Assembly (NCBI RefSeq): GCF_014138045.1 | Contig: NZ_JACGXA010000001.1 | Location: forward strand, 241,001 to 305,000 | Direction of reading: 5' to 3' | Length of the DNA: 64,000 nucleotides | Source: Nocardioides ginsengisegetis | Lineage (GTDB): Bacteria > Actinomycetota > Actinomycetes > Propionibacteriales > Nocardioidaceae | Shown here: positions 53,017 through 62,357 of the stretch, piece by piece | Numbering within the stretch: the first letter of the stretch is position 1 | Layout: every line of letters begins with the position of its first letter | The notes under the pieces: model-generated | The model's input: the letters and a program-made list of their open reading frames with translations, nothing else | Told to the model about the DNA's origin: nothing | The model's database searches: none | Made by a program: the position numbers and the translations under genes

Positions 53017-55824
53017 TCAGCCGGCCGGTGCGGCCTTGACCTCCACGGCCGTGTAGTTCCACTGGTGGTTGGTGGGGGCGTTGTCGTGGATGGTGACGAG
53101 TCCCGGCGGTCCGGTGTTGGGGCCGGCCATCATCTGCACCCAGAACGTGTCGCCCACGGACGTGTCGATCCACTGGTTGTGCAGGACCTGGCCGCTGACC
53201 GGGGTCCTGGCGGTCGCGCCGTCCCAGTCGTTGCCGACCGCCCACACCCAGGAGCCGGTGGCGACGCCCGGCAGGTAGACGTCGGGTGCGCCGGACGGCG
53301 CGGCCGACGAGGCCGCCACTCCGGTGCCGTTGGCGTTCTTGAACGCCACCACGTCGAGCATCCCGTCGAAGCCGTTGACGATCGGCGTGGCCACGATCCG
53401 GGCGTTGCTGAGGAGGCCGGTGGCCTTCGCGCTCCAGATCTCGGTGACCCCGAGCTGGGCGTTGGTCCGCTTGACCAGGCTCCACGTGAGGCCGCCTCCG
53501 GTCACCGTGCTCCGTTGCGAGCCGGCCGTCGTCGGGCCGTCGTACGCGACGAACGCCAGCACCGTCTCGCCGGCCACCGTCGTCGACAGCGTGGGCGAGG
53601 TCAGCTTCCCGCGCGCCTTGATCACGACCGACCGGTCGACCGAGATCACGGCGGGGGGAGCGGCGGAGTTGTCGACGGTGACGACGACCGGCGTGGCCGT
53701 CGTGCCGACGTTGCCCGCGGCGTCCCGCGCCTCGGCCGTCAGCGAGTGGGTCCCGGCCGTCGCGGTGCGGGTGTCCCACGTCGTCGCGAACGGCGGCGCT
53801 GTCACGGGCGCTCCGAGGTTCGCGCCGTCCAGCTTGAACTGGACCGAGGTGACGCCCACGTTGTCCGCGGCGACCGCGCCGATCTGCATGATGCCGCCCA
53901 CGGTGGCGCCGTTCTGCGGGTCGGTGATCGAGATCGTCGGGACCTGGGTGTCTGCGGGGGGAGTCGTGGACGACGTGGACGACGTGGACGACGTCGACGA
54001 CGTGGAGGAGGTCGTCGAGGTGGAGGACGTCGACGACGTTGAGGAGGTCGAGGAGGTCGAGGACACCCCGGCGGGCACGACCTCGAGGGCCGCGAGGTTC
54101 CACTGGTGGTTGGTCGGCGCGGTCTCGCCGAACGTCACGGCGGTGCCGGCGGCGGGCGTCGCGGCGCTGAGGTTCTGCATCCAGAACGTGTCACCGATCT
54201 GCTGGTCGACGAGCTGGTGGGAGATGACCTGCCCGCTGCGTGGCGTGCGGGCGACGGCACCGTCCCAGTCGTTCCCGACGCCCCAGACCCAGCCGCCTGC
54301 GGTCGTCGTCGTCAGCGTCGTCGCGGGCGCGCCCGTGCTGGCGGACGCGCCACCCACGGTCCCGACGCCCTGGGCGCCGGTGAAGGCGACGAGCTCGACG
54401 GACTGCCGGAAGCCCGGTCGGGTGAGTGACACCGTCGCCTGCACGGTCGGCATGGCCGACGCCGTGAAGGCCCGCCAGACCTCGGCAGTGCCGAAGGCGG
54501 CGTTGCTCCTCCTCACCAGGCTCCAACTGAGGCCGCTGCCCGTGACCGTGCTCGACTGCGCGTTGGCGGCCTGCGGGCCGTCGGCCGAGACGAACGCGAG
54601 CAGCATCGCGCCCGCCGGGACATTGCTCAGGGTCGGGCCACCGGTCGACGAGGAGTCCAGGCTGGCCTGGCCGACGACCGCCAACGGGCCGGGGGCCGGG
54701 GTGATCGAGCTCGTGGACGTGGATGAGGCGGACGAGGACGAGGAGCCGCCGGAGCCGACCTGCACGGCGGCCGCGGCCGTCGTGTTCGTGCGCCCGAGCG
54801 CATCGGTGGTCCGGGCCGCGATCCAGTGCTCGCCGTCGAGGACCGATCCCGAGTTCCAGCTGAGGGTGTACGGCGGTGCCGTGGCGGCCGAGGTGCCCAC
54901 GACGGTGCCGTCCACGAGGTACTGCACGGTCATCCCGGCAGCCGCATCGGCTTGCAGGTTGACGGTGCCGGAGACGCTGGATCCGTCCGACGGCGCGGAC
55001 AGGGTGATCGGTGGTGGCGTCGTGTCGGGGTGCCGCACCTCGCCCGCGGTCACCACACGGTTGGTGCCCTGGGTGGAGACGGTCACGAGGACGTCGGTCT
55101 CGTTGTTCGCCTCGTTGAGCTCGGCGATGTCGTTGTTGGGGTCGGTCATGCCGCGGAACCAGTAGGTCCCGTCGGGGACACCGGTGAACGGGATGGACTG
55201 ACCGGGGTCGCGGTAGTCGTACTCGTCCACGGCTCCCACGCTCATGCCGCGCATGCTGTTCGGATCCGCGCAGCTGCCCGGCTGCACCGCCGTCTGGCCC
55301 GCGTGCGGGAGGGAGGAGTCGAGGATGAACGAGTCGGCGATGCAGAAGCCGTTCTTCGGCGAGACCACGATCGGCGCCCCCGGGCCGCCGTCGGGCGCGA
55401 CGGCGTAGAGGCCGAAGGACGCGAGCGGGAAGTGGAAGTGCCCGTGCTCGGCGTGGAAGAAGAACGTGTCGGGCAGCTTCCGGGTGCTCGCCAGCTGCCA
55501 GCCGTTGTTGTAGACGTAGGTCTGCTGGCGCCCGTCGTAGAGCCCGGACGCCGGGTTGTACTGCGGTTGGATCTGCAGTGGCCCGGGTCCCGCGTTGTAC
55601 GTGTGGTGCGTGTAGCGGAACTCCAGCCCGTTCGTGCCGTTGACGATGCTGAACGAGTTGAGCGGGATGATCGTCTGCATGTCCGGCGGGTCCTCGCCGG
55701 TGGCGCCCTCGGCGGTCTGGAGGCCCACGATCGCGCCGGCGCAGGCGAGCGCCGCGATGGTGAGCCCCACGATCCCGAGACGGTCGGCCGTGCGTGGCCG
55801 CAGGGGGCCGCCTGTCCGTCGCAT
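53017..55824 (-). CDS. Large secreted protein: lysyl-oxidase-like domain, Ig-like domains and two duplicated domains
   Basis: A 935-residue exported protein. After an N-terminal signal segment (about 16-40) comes a lysyl oxidase-like region (about 45-265) with the copper-type histidine cluster FFHAEHGHFHF (His124, 127, 129, 131) and NGFCIADSF. Then follow an Ig-like domain (about 275-355), a Ser/Thr linker, a roughly 200-residue domain (about 375-580), a long Ser-Thr repeat linker (about 590-622), a second Ig-like domain, and a second copy of the roughly 200-residue domain (about 740-932). The two copies share WSLV-R-N-, GWVWGVGNDWDGA-ARTP and TNHQWN-A-EV. No sortase motif is seen. Function is unknown; amine oxidation or crosslinking at the surface is possible. 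Confidence 0.8.
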   Translation of the reverse strand: MRRTGGPLRPRTADRLGIVGLTIAALACAGAIVGLQTAEGATGEDPPDMQTIIPLNSFSIVNGTNGLEFRYTHHTYNAGPGPLQIQPQYNPASGLYDGRQQTYVYNNGWQLASTRKLPDTFFFHAEHGHFHFPLASFGLYAVAPDGGPGAPIVVSPKNGFCIADSFILDSSLPHAGQTAVQPGSCADPNSMRGMSVGAVDEYDYRDPGQSIPFTGVPDGTYWFRGMTDPNNDIAELNEANNETDVLVTVSTQGTNRVVTAGEVRHPDTTPPPITLSAPSDGSSVSGTVNLQADAAAGMTVQYLVDGTVVGTSAATAPPYTLSWNSGSVLDGEHWIAARTTDALGRTNTTAAAAVQVGSGGSSSSSASSTSTSSITPAPGPLAVVGQASLDSSSTGGPTLSNVPAGAMLLAFVSADGPQAANAQSSTVTGSGLSWSLVRRSNAAFGTAEVWRAFTASAMPTVQATVSLTRPGFRQSVELVAFTGAQGVGTVGGASASTGAPATTLTTTTAGGWVWGVGNDWDGAVARTPRSGQVISHQLVDQQIGDTFWMQNLSAATPAAGTAVTFGETAPTNHQWNLAALEVVPAGVSSTSSTSSTSSTSSTSTTSSTSSTSSTSSTSSTTPPADTQVPTISITDPQNGATVGGIMQIGAVAADNVGVTSVQFKLDGANLGAPVTAPPFATTWDTRTATAGTHSLTAEARDAAGNVGTTATPVVVTVDNSAAPPAVISVDRSVVIKARGKLTSPTLSTTVAGETVLAFVAYDGPTTAGSQRSTVTGGGLTWSLVKRTNAQLGVTEIWSAKATGLLSNARIVATPIVNGFDGMLDVVAFKNANGTGVAASSAAPSGAPDVYLPGVATGSWVWAVGNDWDGATARTPVSGQVLHNQWIDTSVGDTFWVQMMAGPNTGPPGLVTIHDNAPTNHQWNYTAVEVKAAPAG
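53965..54065. repeat. Ser/Thr-linker minisatellite in the secreted protein gene
   Basis: A run of related 9-bp units (GACGACGTG, GAGGAGGTC and variants on the plus strand) encodes the SST linker on the minus strand. Such arrays change length by slippage. Confidence 0.7.
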
Positions 55825-55967
55825 GCCGGATCCACCTCTCGCCGGGAAACTCCCATGTTGGCAGGGGTTTCACGGTCGAGGCTTACCCGATTTTGGGGTT
55901 GCGGGCCTGTGGCGGCCCGGCGGAGTTCAGCCGAACGTCGCCGACCATTCGGAGCTCGTGGACGGCG

Positions 55968-56177
55968 TCACTTCGAGGGCTGGGGGGCCTTCACGTTGCA
56001 GTCGACCTTGGGGTTGGCGCCGACGTAGTTCAGCGGGCCGGCCACGATGGTCAGGACGGTGTCGCCGGTGCTCTTGCAGCTGACGTCGCGGTCGCTGCCG
56101 AAGTAGCCGCGCTGGAAGGCCGCCGCGGCGCCGATCACGAGCCAGACGACGAGCAGGATGCCGATCAAGTTCCTCAT
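55968..56177 (-). CDS. Small single-pass membrane protein
   Basis: A 69-residue protein: a membrane segment at the N-terminus (3-23, NLIGILLVVWLVIGAAAAFQRG), then a polar part with two cysteines (VSCKSTGDT and KVDCNV) and the block IVAGPLNYVGANPK. Small proteins of this layout are common in actinobacteria without known function; I recall close relatives but cannot name a family. ATG at 56177 is chosen so that the membrane segment starts the protein. It is flanked by the secreted protein gene (143 bp downstream, no gene in between) and the hybrid kinase gene (same strand, upstream). Confidence 0.75.
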   Translation of the reverse strand: MRNLIGILLVVWLVIGAAAAFQRGYFGSDRDVSCKSTGDTVLTIVAGPLNYVGANPKVDCNVKAPQPSK

Positions 56178-56239
56178 GTCCGGTTCATTACCCGTTCCCG
56201 AGGGGATCACTCCCTGCGGTGACGGGGGTCACGCGGCGC

Positions 56240-59200
56240 TCAGTCGTCGGTCGGGGGGTGCGCTGCCTGATAGGCCTGCAGCGCGTCCCGGCCGCGCTCG
56301 AGCTCCTCGCCGAGCCGGTCGATCAGGTCGGCGGTGCCCTCGACCGAGCCCTCGTCGGTGAGCAGCTCGATCTCCTGGGCGGTCCGGCCGGCCGCGGTCA
56401 CCCCGAGGTTGAGCGCGCCTCCGGCGAGCTTGTGGACCACGGCCTTGAGCGATGCGGCGTCGCCGGCGTCGTGGGCCGCGCGGATGGTGCGGTGCGTCTC
56501 GGGGGTGTTGCCCACGAAGTTGCCGATCGCCCGGTTCAGGTAGCCCATGCTGGGGTCCAGCTCCCGCAGCTCGTCGAGCCGCGATTCGTCCAGGCCCTCG
56601 ATGGGGGCGCGGTCCGGCACTTCTGTCTCCCTCTGTCGGTCCGGGGACATCTCGTCGTCCGGGGTGGTGTCGATCCATCGTTGCAGCACCGCGGCGAGCG
56701 CGGAGGGGTCCACCGGCTTGGTGAGGAAGTCGTCCATGCCCGCGGCCAGGCAGCGGTCCCGCTCGCCCTCGACGGCCGCCGCGGTCATCGCGACGACGGG
56801 GATCCGTGGCCCGCCGTCCTGACGCTCCCGGATTGCACGGGTCGCGGCATAGCCGTCCATCCGCGGCATCTGCACGTCCATCAGGACGATGTCGAACGAC
56901 TCCTCGAGCAGTACGTCGATCGCCGACAGCCCGTCGTCCGCCGTGGTGGCGTGGTAGCCCAGCGCCTCGAGCAGGCCCACGGCGACCATCTGGTTGACCG
57001 GGTTGTCCTCGACCACCAGCACCCGGTGTCGCTTGGCGGAGTCCTCGACCTCGGCGACCGGCACGCTCGGGCGCGGGCCCACCCCCGCCAGGTGCGCGAG
57101 CAGTGCGGTCCGGAGGCTGCCGGAGAGGACCGGCTTGCTCAGACAGTCGGCAATCCGTGCTGCCTCGAACCGTGCGCCCCCGGGGACCGGGGCCGAGGTG
57201 AGCATGAACAGCACGAGATCGTCGTGCTCGGGCCGGCGCCGCAGGTCCAGGGCGAGGTCGAGCCCGTCCCGGCGCGGCATCGCCATGTCGAGCAGCACCC
57301 CGTCGAAGGGGTCACCCGCCGCGACGGCCTCTGCCAGGGCGACCATCGCCGCGTCCGCGCCGTCGACGGCCGCGGAGCGGACCTGCCACCACGCGAGCTG
57401 CTCCTGCAGGATGAGCCGGTTGTGGCTGTTGTCGTCGACGACCAGCACCCGGCGCCCGGCCAGCCAGCTTCGGGCGTACACGTCGTCGGGGTCGGTGGCG
57501 GCGCCCGCGGGCGCGTCGAAGACGGCCGTGAACCAGAACAGCGTGCCTCCGTCGGGGTTGGGCTCGAGGCCGATCGTCCCGCCGAGCGCCTCGACGATCT
57601 CGCGCGAGATCGCCAGACCCAGGCCGGTGCCGCCGTAGATCCGGGTCGTGGACGCGTCGGCCTGGGTGAAGGGGTCGAACAGCGTCGCGACGTCGGTGTC
57701 GCCCACGCCGACCCCGGTGTCGGACACCTCGATGCGCAGCACGGTGCGGCCGTCGACGGGGAGGTCCGCCGTGGCGCGGATGAACACCTCGCCCTGCTCG
57801 GTGAACTTCACGGCGTTGGAGCCCAGGTTGGTCAGCACCTGGGCGAGACGGGTCGGGTCACCGGCCAGCACCTCGGGGACGTCGGGGTGGCAGGAGACCA
57901 TCAGCTCCAGGCCCTTGCGTCGCGCCGTCTCGGCCAGCACGCTCGCGACCTGGTCGAAGACGGGGCGCACCTCGAAGTCGAGCCGCTCGAGCTCGAGCTT
58001 CCCGGCCTCGATCTTGGAGAAGTCCAGGACGTCGTTGATGACCGAGAGCAGCGCCCGGCTCGCGACCTGCACCCCCGAGGCCAGCCGCAGCTGGTCGCTG
58101 GCGAGATCCGTGCGGAGCAGGAGGTCGTTGAGCCCGATGACGCCGTTGAGCGGCGTACGGATCTCGTGGCTCATCGTCGCCAGGAACTCCGACTTCTGCC
58201 GCGAGGCCTCCATCGCGCCGTCACGGGCGGCGGCGAGCGCGCGCTCGGCCCGCTCGCGCTCGGCCACGAACCCGAGCTGGACGGCCACCTGCTCGACCAT
58301 CGACTGGATCATCGCGTGGCGGTAGAGCGGCGGCGCCGACGTGATGGTGACGACGGCGCACACCTCGTGGCGGTGGGAGACGGTGAACGCGATCGTCAGC
58401 CGGTCGTCGTCCCACACGCTGCAGCGCTCGTGGAAGGCGCGGTTGGCCAGGGCCAGCTCCATCGCGGCGACCTCGGGCGTGTCGAGGTCGACGTCCTGAT
58501 CGTCGTCGTAGACGTAGAGGGGGACCACGCCGCGCCCGTCGGCGGAGGGCACGAAGGCCCGGGCCCGCTCCCAGTCGTCGTGCAGCAGCACCAGCGCACC
58601 GGCCTGGCTCAGCACGTCCTCGAGCGTGCGCGCCTCGTTGGCCGCGGTCGCCACCGCCTGCATCAGGGTGTTCTGGCTGACCGAGTCCTCGAGGGCCAGC
58701 TCGGCCATCTTGGTCTCGGTGATGTCCTGGTGGGTCCCGGACATCGCGACGACGCGGCCCTCGGCGTCGCGGATCGACACCCCGCGGCCCCGGGTCCACA
58801 CCCACACGCCGCCGGGGCCCGCCACCCGCGCGACGAACATGAAGTCGTCCGCGCCGCGCACGGCCTTCTGCACCTCGACGTGGACGGCGCGCCGGTCGTC
58901 GGGGTGGACGATGTCGAGGAAGTCGGCGTACGCCGCGGGGAAGCCGTCCGGGTCGAGGCCGTAGAGCTCGTAGAGCTCCTCGGACCCGGTGATCTCGTCC
59001 TGCTCGACGTCCCACTCCCAGCTGCCGATCCGCGCGATGCGCTGGGCCTCGGCCAGCCGGCGCTCGCTCTCCCGCAGCCGGTCGACGGTCGTACGGCGCC
59101 CGCTGTAGTCACTGATCCGGTGGAGCACCCCGGTCAGCCGGCCCTGCTCGTCGCGGAGCGGGCTCTCGCCGACCAGCACCCAGAACACCGAGCCGTCGCG

Positions 59201-59455
59201 TCGCACGAACTGGCTCTCGACGTCCCCGTCGTTGAAGCGCCCTTCGGCCAGGTCGTCCAGGTGGGCACGGAACTGCTGTCGGCCCAGCTCGTCGAGCGTG
59301 TCGAAGTAGCTCAGGCGCTGCGCGGCGGCCGGGTCGACGCCGAACATCCGGGCGATCTGGGCGTTCGCATAGACGGTCCGACCCTCGAGGTCGAAGACCC
59401 AGATTCCGTCGGGTGACGTCTCCACGATGTCCCGATACAGCCGTGCCAGATCCAT
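56240..59455 (-). CDS. Hybrid sensor histidine kinase with PAS-PAS-GAF-like-HK-REC-REC-HPt
   Basis: A 1071-residue one-protein phosphorelay. Domains: PAS (about 5-115), PAS with PAC (about 140-250; HPDDR and the ITETKMAE linker), a GAF-like region (about 265-400), then the kinase with phospho-His430 in MSHEIRTPLNGVIGL, N-box Asn547 (LGSNAVKF), and G-boxes DTGVGVG and GTGLGLAI. Two receiver domains follow (phospho-Asp723 in LLDMAMP, Asp860 in LMDVQMP) and a C-terminal HPt with His1008 (VVHKLAGG). No membrane segments, so it senses cytoplasmic signals. The start ATG at 59455 is set by AGGAGG upstream. No output regulator gene is adjacent. Confidence 0.94.
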   Translation of the reverse strand: MDLARLYRDIVETSPDGIWVFDLEGRTVYANAQIARMFGVDPAAAQRLSYFDTLDELGRQQFRAHLDDLAEGRFNDGDVESQFVRRDGSVFWVLVGESPLRDEQGRLTGVLHRISDYSGRRTTVDRLRESERRLAEAQRIARIGSWEWDVEQDEITGSEELYELYGLDPDGFPAAYADFLDIVHPDDRRAVHVEVQKAVRGADDFMFVARVAGPGGVWVWTRGRGVSIRDAEGRVVAMSGTHQDITETKMAELALEDSVSQNTLMQAVATAANEARTLEDVLSQAGALVLLHDDWERARAFVPSADGRGVVPLYVYDDDQDVDLDTPEVAAMELALANRAFHERCSVWDDDRLTIAFTVSHRHEVCAVVTITSAPPLYRHAMIQSMVEQVAVQLGFVAERERAERALAAARDGAMEASRQKSEFLATMSHEIRTPLNGVIGLNDLLLRTDLASDQLRLASGVQVASRALLSVINDVLDFSKIEAGKLELERLDFEVRPVFDQVASVLAETARRKGLELMVSCHPDVPEVLAGDPTRLAQVLTNLGSNAVKFTEQGEVFIRATADLPVDGRTVLRIEVSDTGVGVGDTDVATLFDPFTQADASTTRIYGGTGLGLAISREIVEALGGTIGLEPNPDGGTLFWFTAVFDAPAGAATDPDDVYARSWLAGRRVLVVDDNSHNRLILQEQLAWWQVRSAAVDGADAAMVALAEAVAAGDPFDGVLLDMAMPRRDGLDLALDLRRRPEHDDLVLFMLTSAPVPGGARFEAARIADCLSKPVLSGSLRTALLAHLAGVGPRPSVPVAEVEDSAKRHRVLVVEDNPVNQMVAVGLLEALGYHATTADDGLSAIDVLLEESFDIVLMDVQMPRMDGYAATRAIRERQDGGPRIPVVAMTAAAVEGERDRCLAAGMDDFLTKPVDPSALAAVLQRWIDTTPDDEMSPDRQRETEVPDRAPIEGLDESRLDELRELDPSMGYLNRAIGNFVGNTPETHRTIRAAHDAGDAASLKAVVHKLAGGALNLGVTAAGRTAQEIELLTDEGSVEGTADLIDRLGEELERGRDALQAYQAAHPPTDD

Positions 59456-59531
59456 CCAGACCCTCCTGCCGCCCAACGATAGGGGGCCCGGCGTCCCCGA
59501 GTGGGCGGGACGCGGCAGTCGGGGGCTGCGG

Positions 59532-60959
59532 CTACGCCTCGCCGTCGATCAGGTAGCTGTCGTTCGCGGCGTCGTAGACCAGCTGCAGGGTGACCGTGTC
59601 GGACACCCGGGACCTGTCCTTGCGGACGTAGTCCACCCCGTAGCGGACCTGGAGCGTGTCGGGGTCGGCCTGGATGGTGGTCGGGCGGGCGGACTCGATC
59701 GTCTTCCAGAACCCCTTGTACTTCCCGAAACCGCCGCTCTCGTCCTGGAACTTGGGCGTGAGCATCTCCCACGAGGCCTTCTGGTCGGAGGTGACCGTGG
59801 CGAGGTAGTCCTGGATGAAGGTCTCCATCCCGTCGGGAGTGGCGCCCGTGCTCGAGGACGGCGATTCCGAGGGGCTGGGTGAGGTCGAGGGTGACGGGGT
59901 GTGCGAGGAAGCGGAGCCGCCGCCGGCGGGTGGCGACTGCGTCTGCGAGCCCCCGTCGCCGCCGGACAGCGCGGCCCAGGCCACCAGGCCCGCGACGAGG
60001 AGCACGGCCAGCCCGACCAGCACCGGGAGCGCACGTGCCGGCCGGCGCCGCGCGGGCACCGGTGGCGCGGGGGCGACGGGGGCGGGTGCGGCGGTGGTGG
60101 CGGACAGCACCTGGGTGCGGGTGGGGTCCGCCCCGGGCACGGAGTTGGTCGGGACGGGGGTGAGCACCGTGCCCGCGGGGCCGGCGGCCAGGAAGTCGCG
60201 CACCTGGGCCATCGACCAGCGCTCCGCGGGCTCCCGGGTCATCGTGGCCTCGAGCAGCGGCGCGAGCCAGCCCGCCCCCTCGAGCCGCGGCGGGTCCTCG
60301 TGCACGATCCGGTAGAGCGCGCCCATCAGGTTGTCGCCCACGTCGTACGGCGGGTGACCGGCCAGGGCGTGGAAGAGCGTGGCGCCGAGGGACCAGACGT
60401 CGCTCGCGCCGTTGGCGGTCTGGCCGGAGGCGACCTCGGGGGCGAGGTAGGCCGGCGAGCCGGTCACCAGCCCGGTCTGGGTCAGCGACGCGTCCGCCTG
60501 GGCGCGGGCGATGCCGAAGTCCGACAGCTTCACCTGCCCCTGCGGCGTGACGAGGATGTTGGAGGGCTTGACGTCGCGGTGCACGATCCCGGCCTCGTGC
60601 GCCGCGGCGAGCGCGTCGGCCGCCTGGGCGATGAGGGGCGAGGCCTGCTCGGGGGTGAGCGCGCCGTCGCGGCGGACCAGCTCGGCGAGGGTGACGCCCT
60701 CGACGTACTCCATGACCAGCCACTGCTGGTCCTCGTCGTTCACGAGGTCGAAGACGGCCACGACGTGCGGGTGGTTGAGGCGTGCCGCGAGGCGTGCCTC
60801 CCGCTCGGCGCGCTCGAGGTCGGGGCTGGAGCCGCCCGGCATCATGCCGATGCGCTTGAGCGCCACGGACCGGCCGAGCACCTCGTCGCGCCCGAGCCAC
60901 ACCGCGCCCATGCCGCCGCGACCGATCTCGCGGTCGAGCGTGTACCTGCCTGCGATCAC
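59532..60959 (-). CDS. Serine/threonine protein kinase, PknB-like, single-pass
   Basis: A 475-residue Hanks-type kinase. G-loop GRGGMGAV (13-20), Lys35, HRDVKPSN (127-134, catalytic Asp129), DFG (147-149) and APE region YLAPEVASG are intact. After a Pro/Ala-rich juxtamembrane part there is one membrane segment (about 308-330, PVLVGLAVLLVAGLVAWAAL), a Ser/Thr/Pro linker and a roughly 110-residue external domain without PASTA repeats. So it is not PknB itself but a kinase with its own sensor domain. GTG at 60959 has GAGGAGGAA before it. It is divergent from tyrS and about 75 bp upstream of the hybrid kinase gene on the same strand. Confidence 0.93.
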   Translation of the reverse strand: MIAGRYTLDREIGRGGMGAVWLGRDEVLGRSVALKRIGMMPGGSSPDLERAEREARLAARLNHPHVVAVFDLVNDEDQQWLVMEYVEGVTLAELVRRDGALTPEQASPLIAQAADALAAAHEAGIVHRDVKPSNILVTPQGQVKLSDFGIARAQADASLTQTGLVTGSPAYLAPEVASGQTANGASDVWSLGATLFHALAGHPPYDVGDNLMGALYRIVHEDPPRLEGAGWLAPLLEATMTREPAERWSMAQVRDFLAAGPAGTVLTPVPTNSVPGADPTRTQVLSATTAAPAPVAPAPPVPARRRPARALPVLVGLAVLLVAGLVAWAALSGGDGGSQTQSPPAGGGSASSHTPSPSTSPSPSESPSSSTGATPDGMETFIQDYLATVTSDQKASWEMLTPKFQDESGGFGKYKGFWKTIESARPTTIQADPDTLQVRYGVDYVRKDRSRVSDTVTLQLVYDAANDSYLIDGEA

Positions 60960-61088
60960 GTGTCCGTTTCCTCCTCAGGGCCGCCGACCACGATAGGGCC
61001 CGTGCCGAACCCGTTGGTCCTCCGCACGGTCGATGCGGCAGGCTGGGACCCGACACCTGCGTACCCGATGCTCCGGAAGGCACCCGCC

Positions 61089-62351
61089 GTGATCGACCCG
61101 ACCCTCCTCGACGACCTCGAGTGGCGCGGCCTCATCGCCCACTCGACGGACCTCGACGCCCTGCGTGCTGCGCTGGCCGAGGGGAGCGTCCGGTTCTACG
61201 TCGGCTTCGACCCCACCGCGCCGAGCCTGCACCTGGGCAACCTCGTCCAGATCGTCACCGCGCGCCGCCTCCAGCTGGCCGGCCACACGCCCTACGCCCT
61301 CGTGGGTGGCGCGACCGGCATGATCGGCGACCCGCGCGACTCCGGCGAGCGGACGCTGAACTCCCTCGAGACCGTCAAGGACTGGGTGGAGCGCGTACGC
61401 CGCCAGATCGAGCCGTTCCTGTCCTTCGAGAGCGAGAACGCCGCGACGATGGTCAACAACTACGACTGGACCGAGAACCTCTCGACCATCGACTTCCTCC
61501 GCGACATCGGCAAGCACTTCCCGGTCAACCGGATGCTGGGGCGCGAGACAGTGAAGCGCCGCCTGGAGTCCGGGATCTCCTACACCGAGTTCAGCTACGT
61601 GCTGCTCCAGTCGATGGACTTCCTCAACCTCTACCGCGACCACGGCGTGACGCTGCAGTTCGGTGGCTCTGACCAGTGGGGCAACCTCACCGGCGGGGTC
61701 GAGCTGATCCGCCGCGCCGACCAGGGCCACGCCCACGCGTTCGCCACGCCGCTCATCACCAAGACCGACGGCAGCAAGTACGGCAAGACCGAGGGCGGCG
61801 CCCTGTGGCTGGACCCCGAGATGCTCTCGCCCTACGCCTTCTTCCAGTTCTGGCTGAACGTCGAGGACGAGAAGATCGGGGAGCTGCTCCGCATCTTCAC
61901 GTTCCTCTCCCACGAGGAGATCGAGGACCTCGAGGCGCAGCACGCCGAGAAGCCCTTCCTGCGCCTGGGCCAGAAGCGGCTCGCCGACGAGGTGACCGCC
62001 TTGGTCCACGGGCGCGAGGAGACCGAGCAGGTCAAGGCGGCCTCGGCCGCGCTGTTCGGGGGTGGTGACCTCATGGGGCTGAGTCCCGACACGCTGGGAG
62101 CCGCGCTCCGCGAGGCCGGCTCGGCCAGGGTCGACGGCGAGCTGCCCAGCGTGGTCGACCTCCTGGTGGAGACCGGGCTGGCCAAGAGCAAGGGCGAGGC
62201 CCGCCGGACCGTCTCCGAGGGCGGCGCCTACCTGAACAACCAGCGGGTGGAGGATCCCGAGCAGGTGCCCACGGCGGCCGACCTGATCGGCGGCACCTGG
62301 CTGGTGCTGCGCCGGGGCAAGAAGAACTTCGCGGGCGTCGAGGTCGGCTGA
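61089..62351 (+). CDS. tyrS: Tyrosyl-tRNA synthetase
   Basis: Charges tRNA-Tyr with tyrosine. A 420-residue class Ic synthetase with the HIGH-equivalent PSLHLGN (45-51), the KMSKS-equivalent KYGKT (in TDGSKYGKTEGG), and a C-terminal S4 RNA-binding domain (SVVDLLVETGLAKSKGEARRTVSEGGAYLNNQRV). GTG at 61089 is used: GGAAGG at 61075-61080 lies 8 nt upstream; an ATG at 61068 is also in frame. The gene is followed after 6 bp by an FMN-dependent oxidase, likely on the same transcript. No T-box leader was seen. Confidence 0.97.
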   Translation: MIDPTLLDDLEWRGLIAHSTDLDALRAALAEGSVRFYVGFDPTAPSLHLGNLVQIVTARRLQLAGHTPYALVGGATGMIGDPRDSGERTLNSLETVKDWVERVRRQIEPFLSFESENAATMVNNYDWTENLSTIDFLRDIGKHFPVNRMLGRETVKRRLESGISYTEFSYVLLQSMDFLNLYRDHGVTLQFGGSDQWGNLTGGVELIRRADQGHAHAFATPLITKTDGSKYGKTEGGALWLDPEMLSPYAFFQFWLNVEDEKIGELLRIFTFLSHEEIEDLEAQHAEKPFLRLGQKRLADEVTALVHGREETEQVKAASAALFGGGDLMGLSPDTLGAALREAGSARVDGELPSVVDLLVETGLAKSKGEARRTVSEGGAYLNNQRVEDPEQVPTAADLIGGTWLVLRRGKKNFAGVEVG

Positions 62352-62357
62352 CCCGCC

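Noticed and set aside
53965..54065. CRISPR-like short repeats
   Set aside because: Units are 9 bp, contiguous without spacers and in frame with a Ser/Thr linker; this is a coding minisatellite.
55825..55967. Possible riboswitch leader upstream of the lysyl-oxidase-like gene
   Set aside because: The minus strand can form small hairpins (for example around 55901-55921) but none of the known aptamer cores could be matched.
56219..59416. A 1065-codon open frame opposite the hybrid kinase
   Set aside because: The kinase on the minus strand has every catalytic residue; the plus-strand frame is rich in Asp, Val, Gly, Arg and His without any motif.
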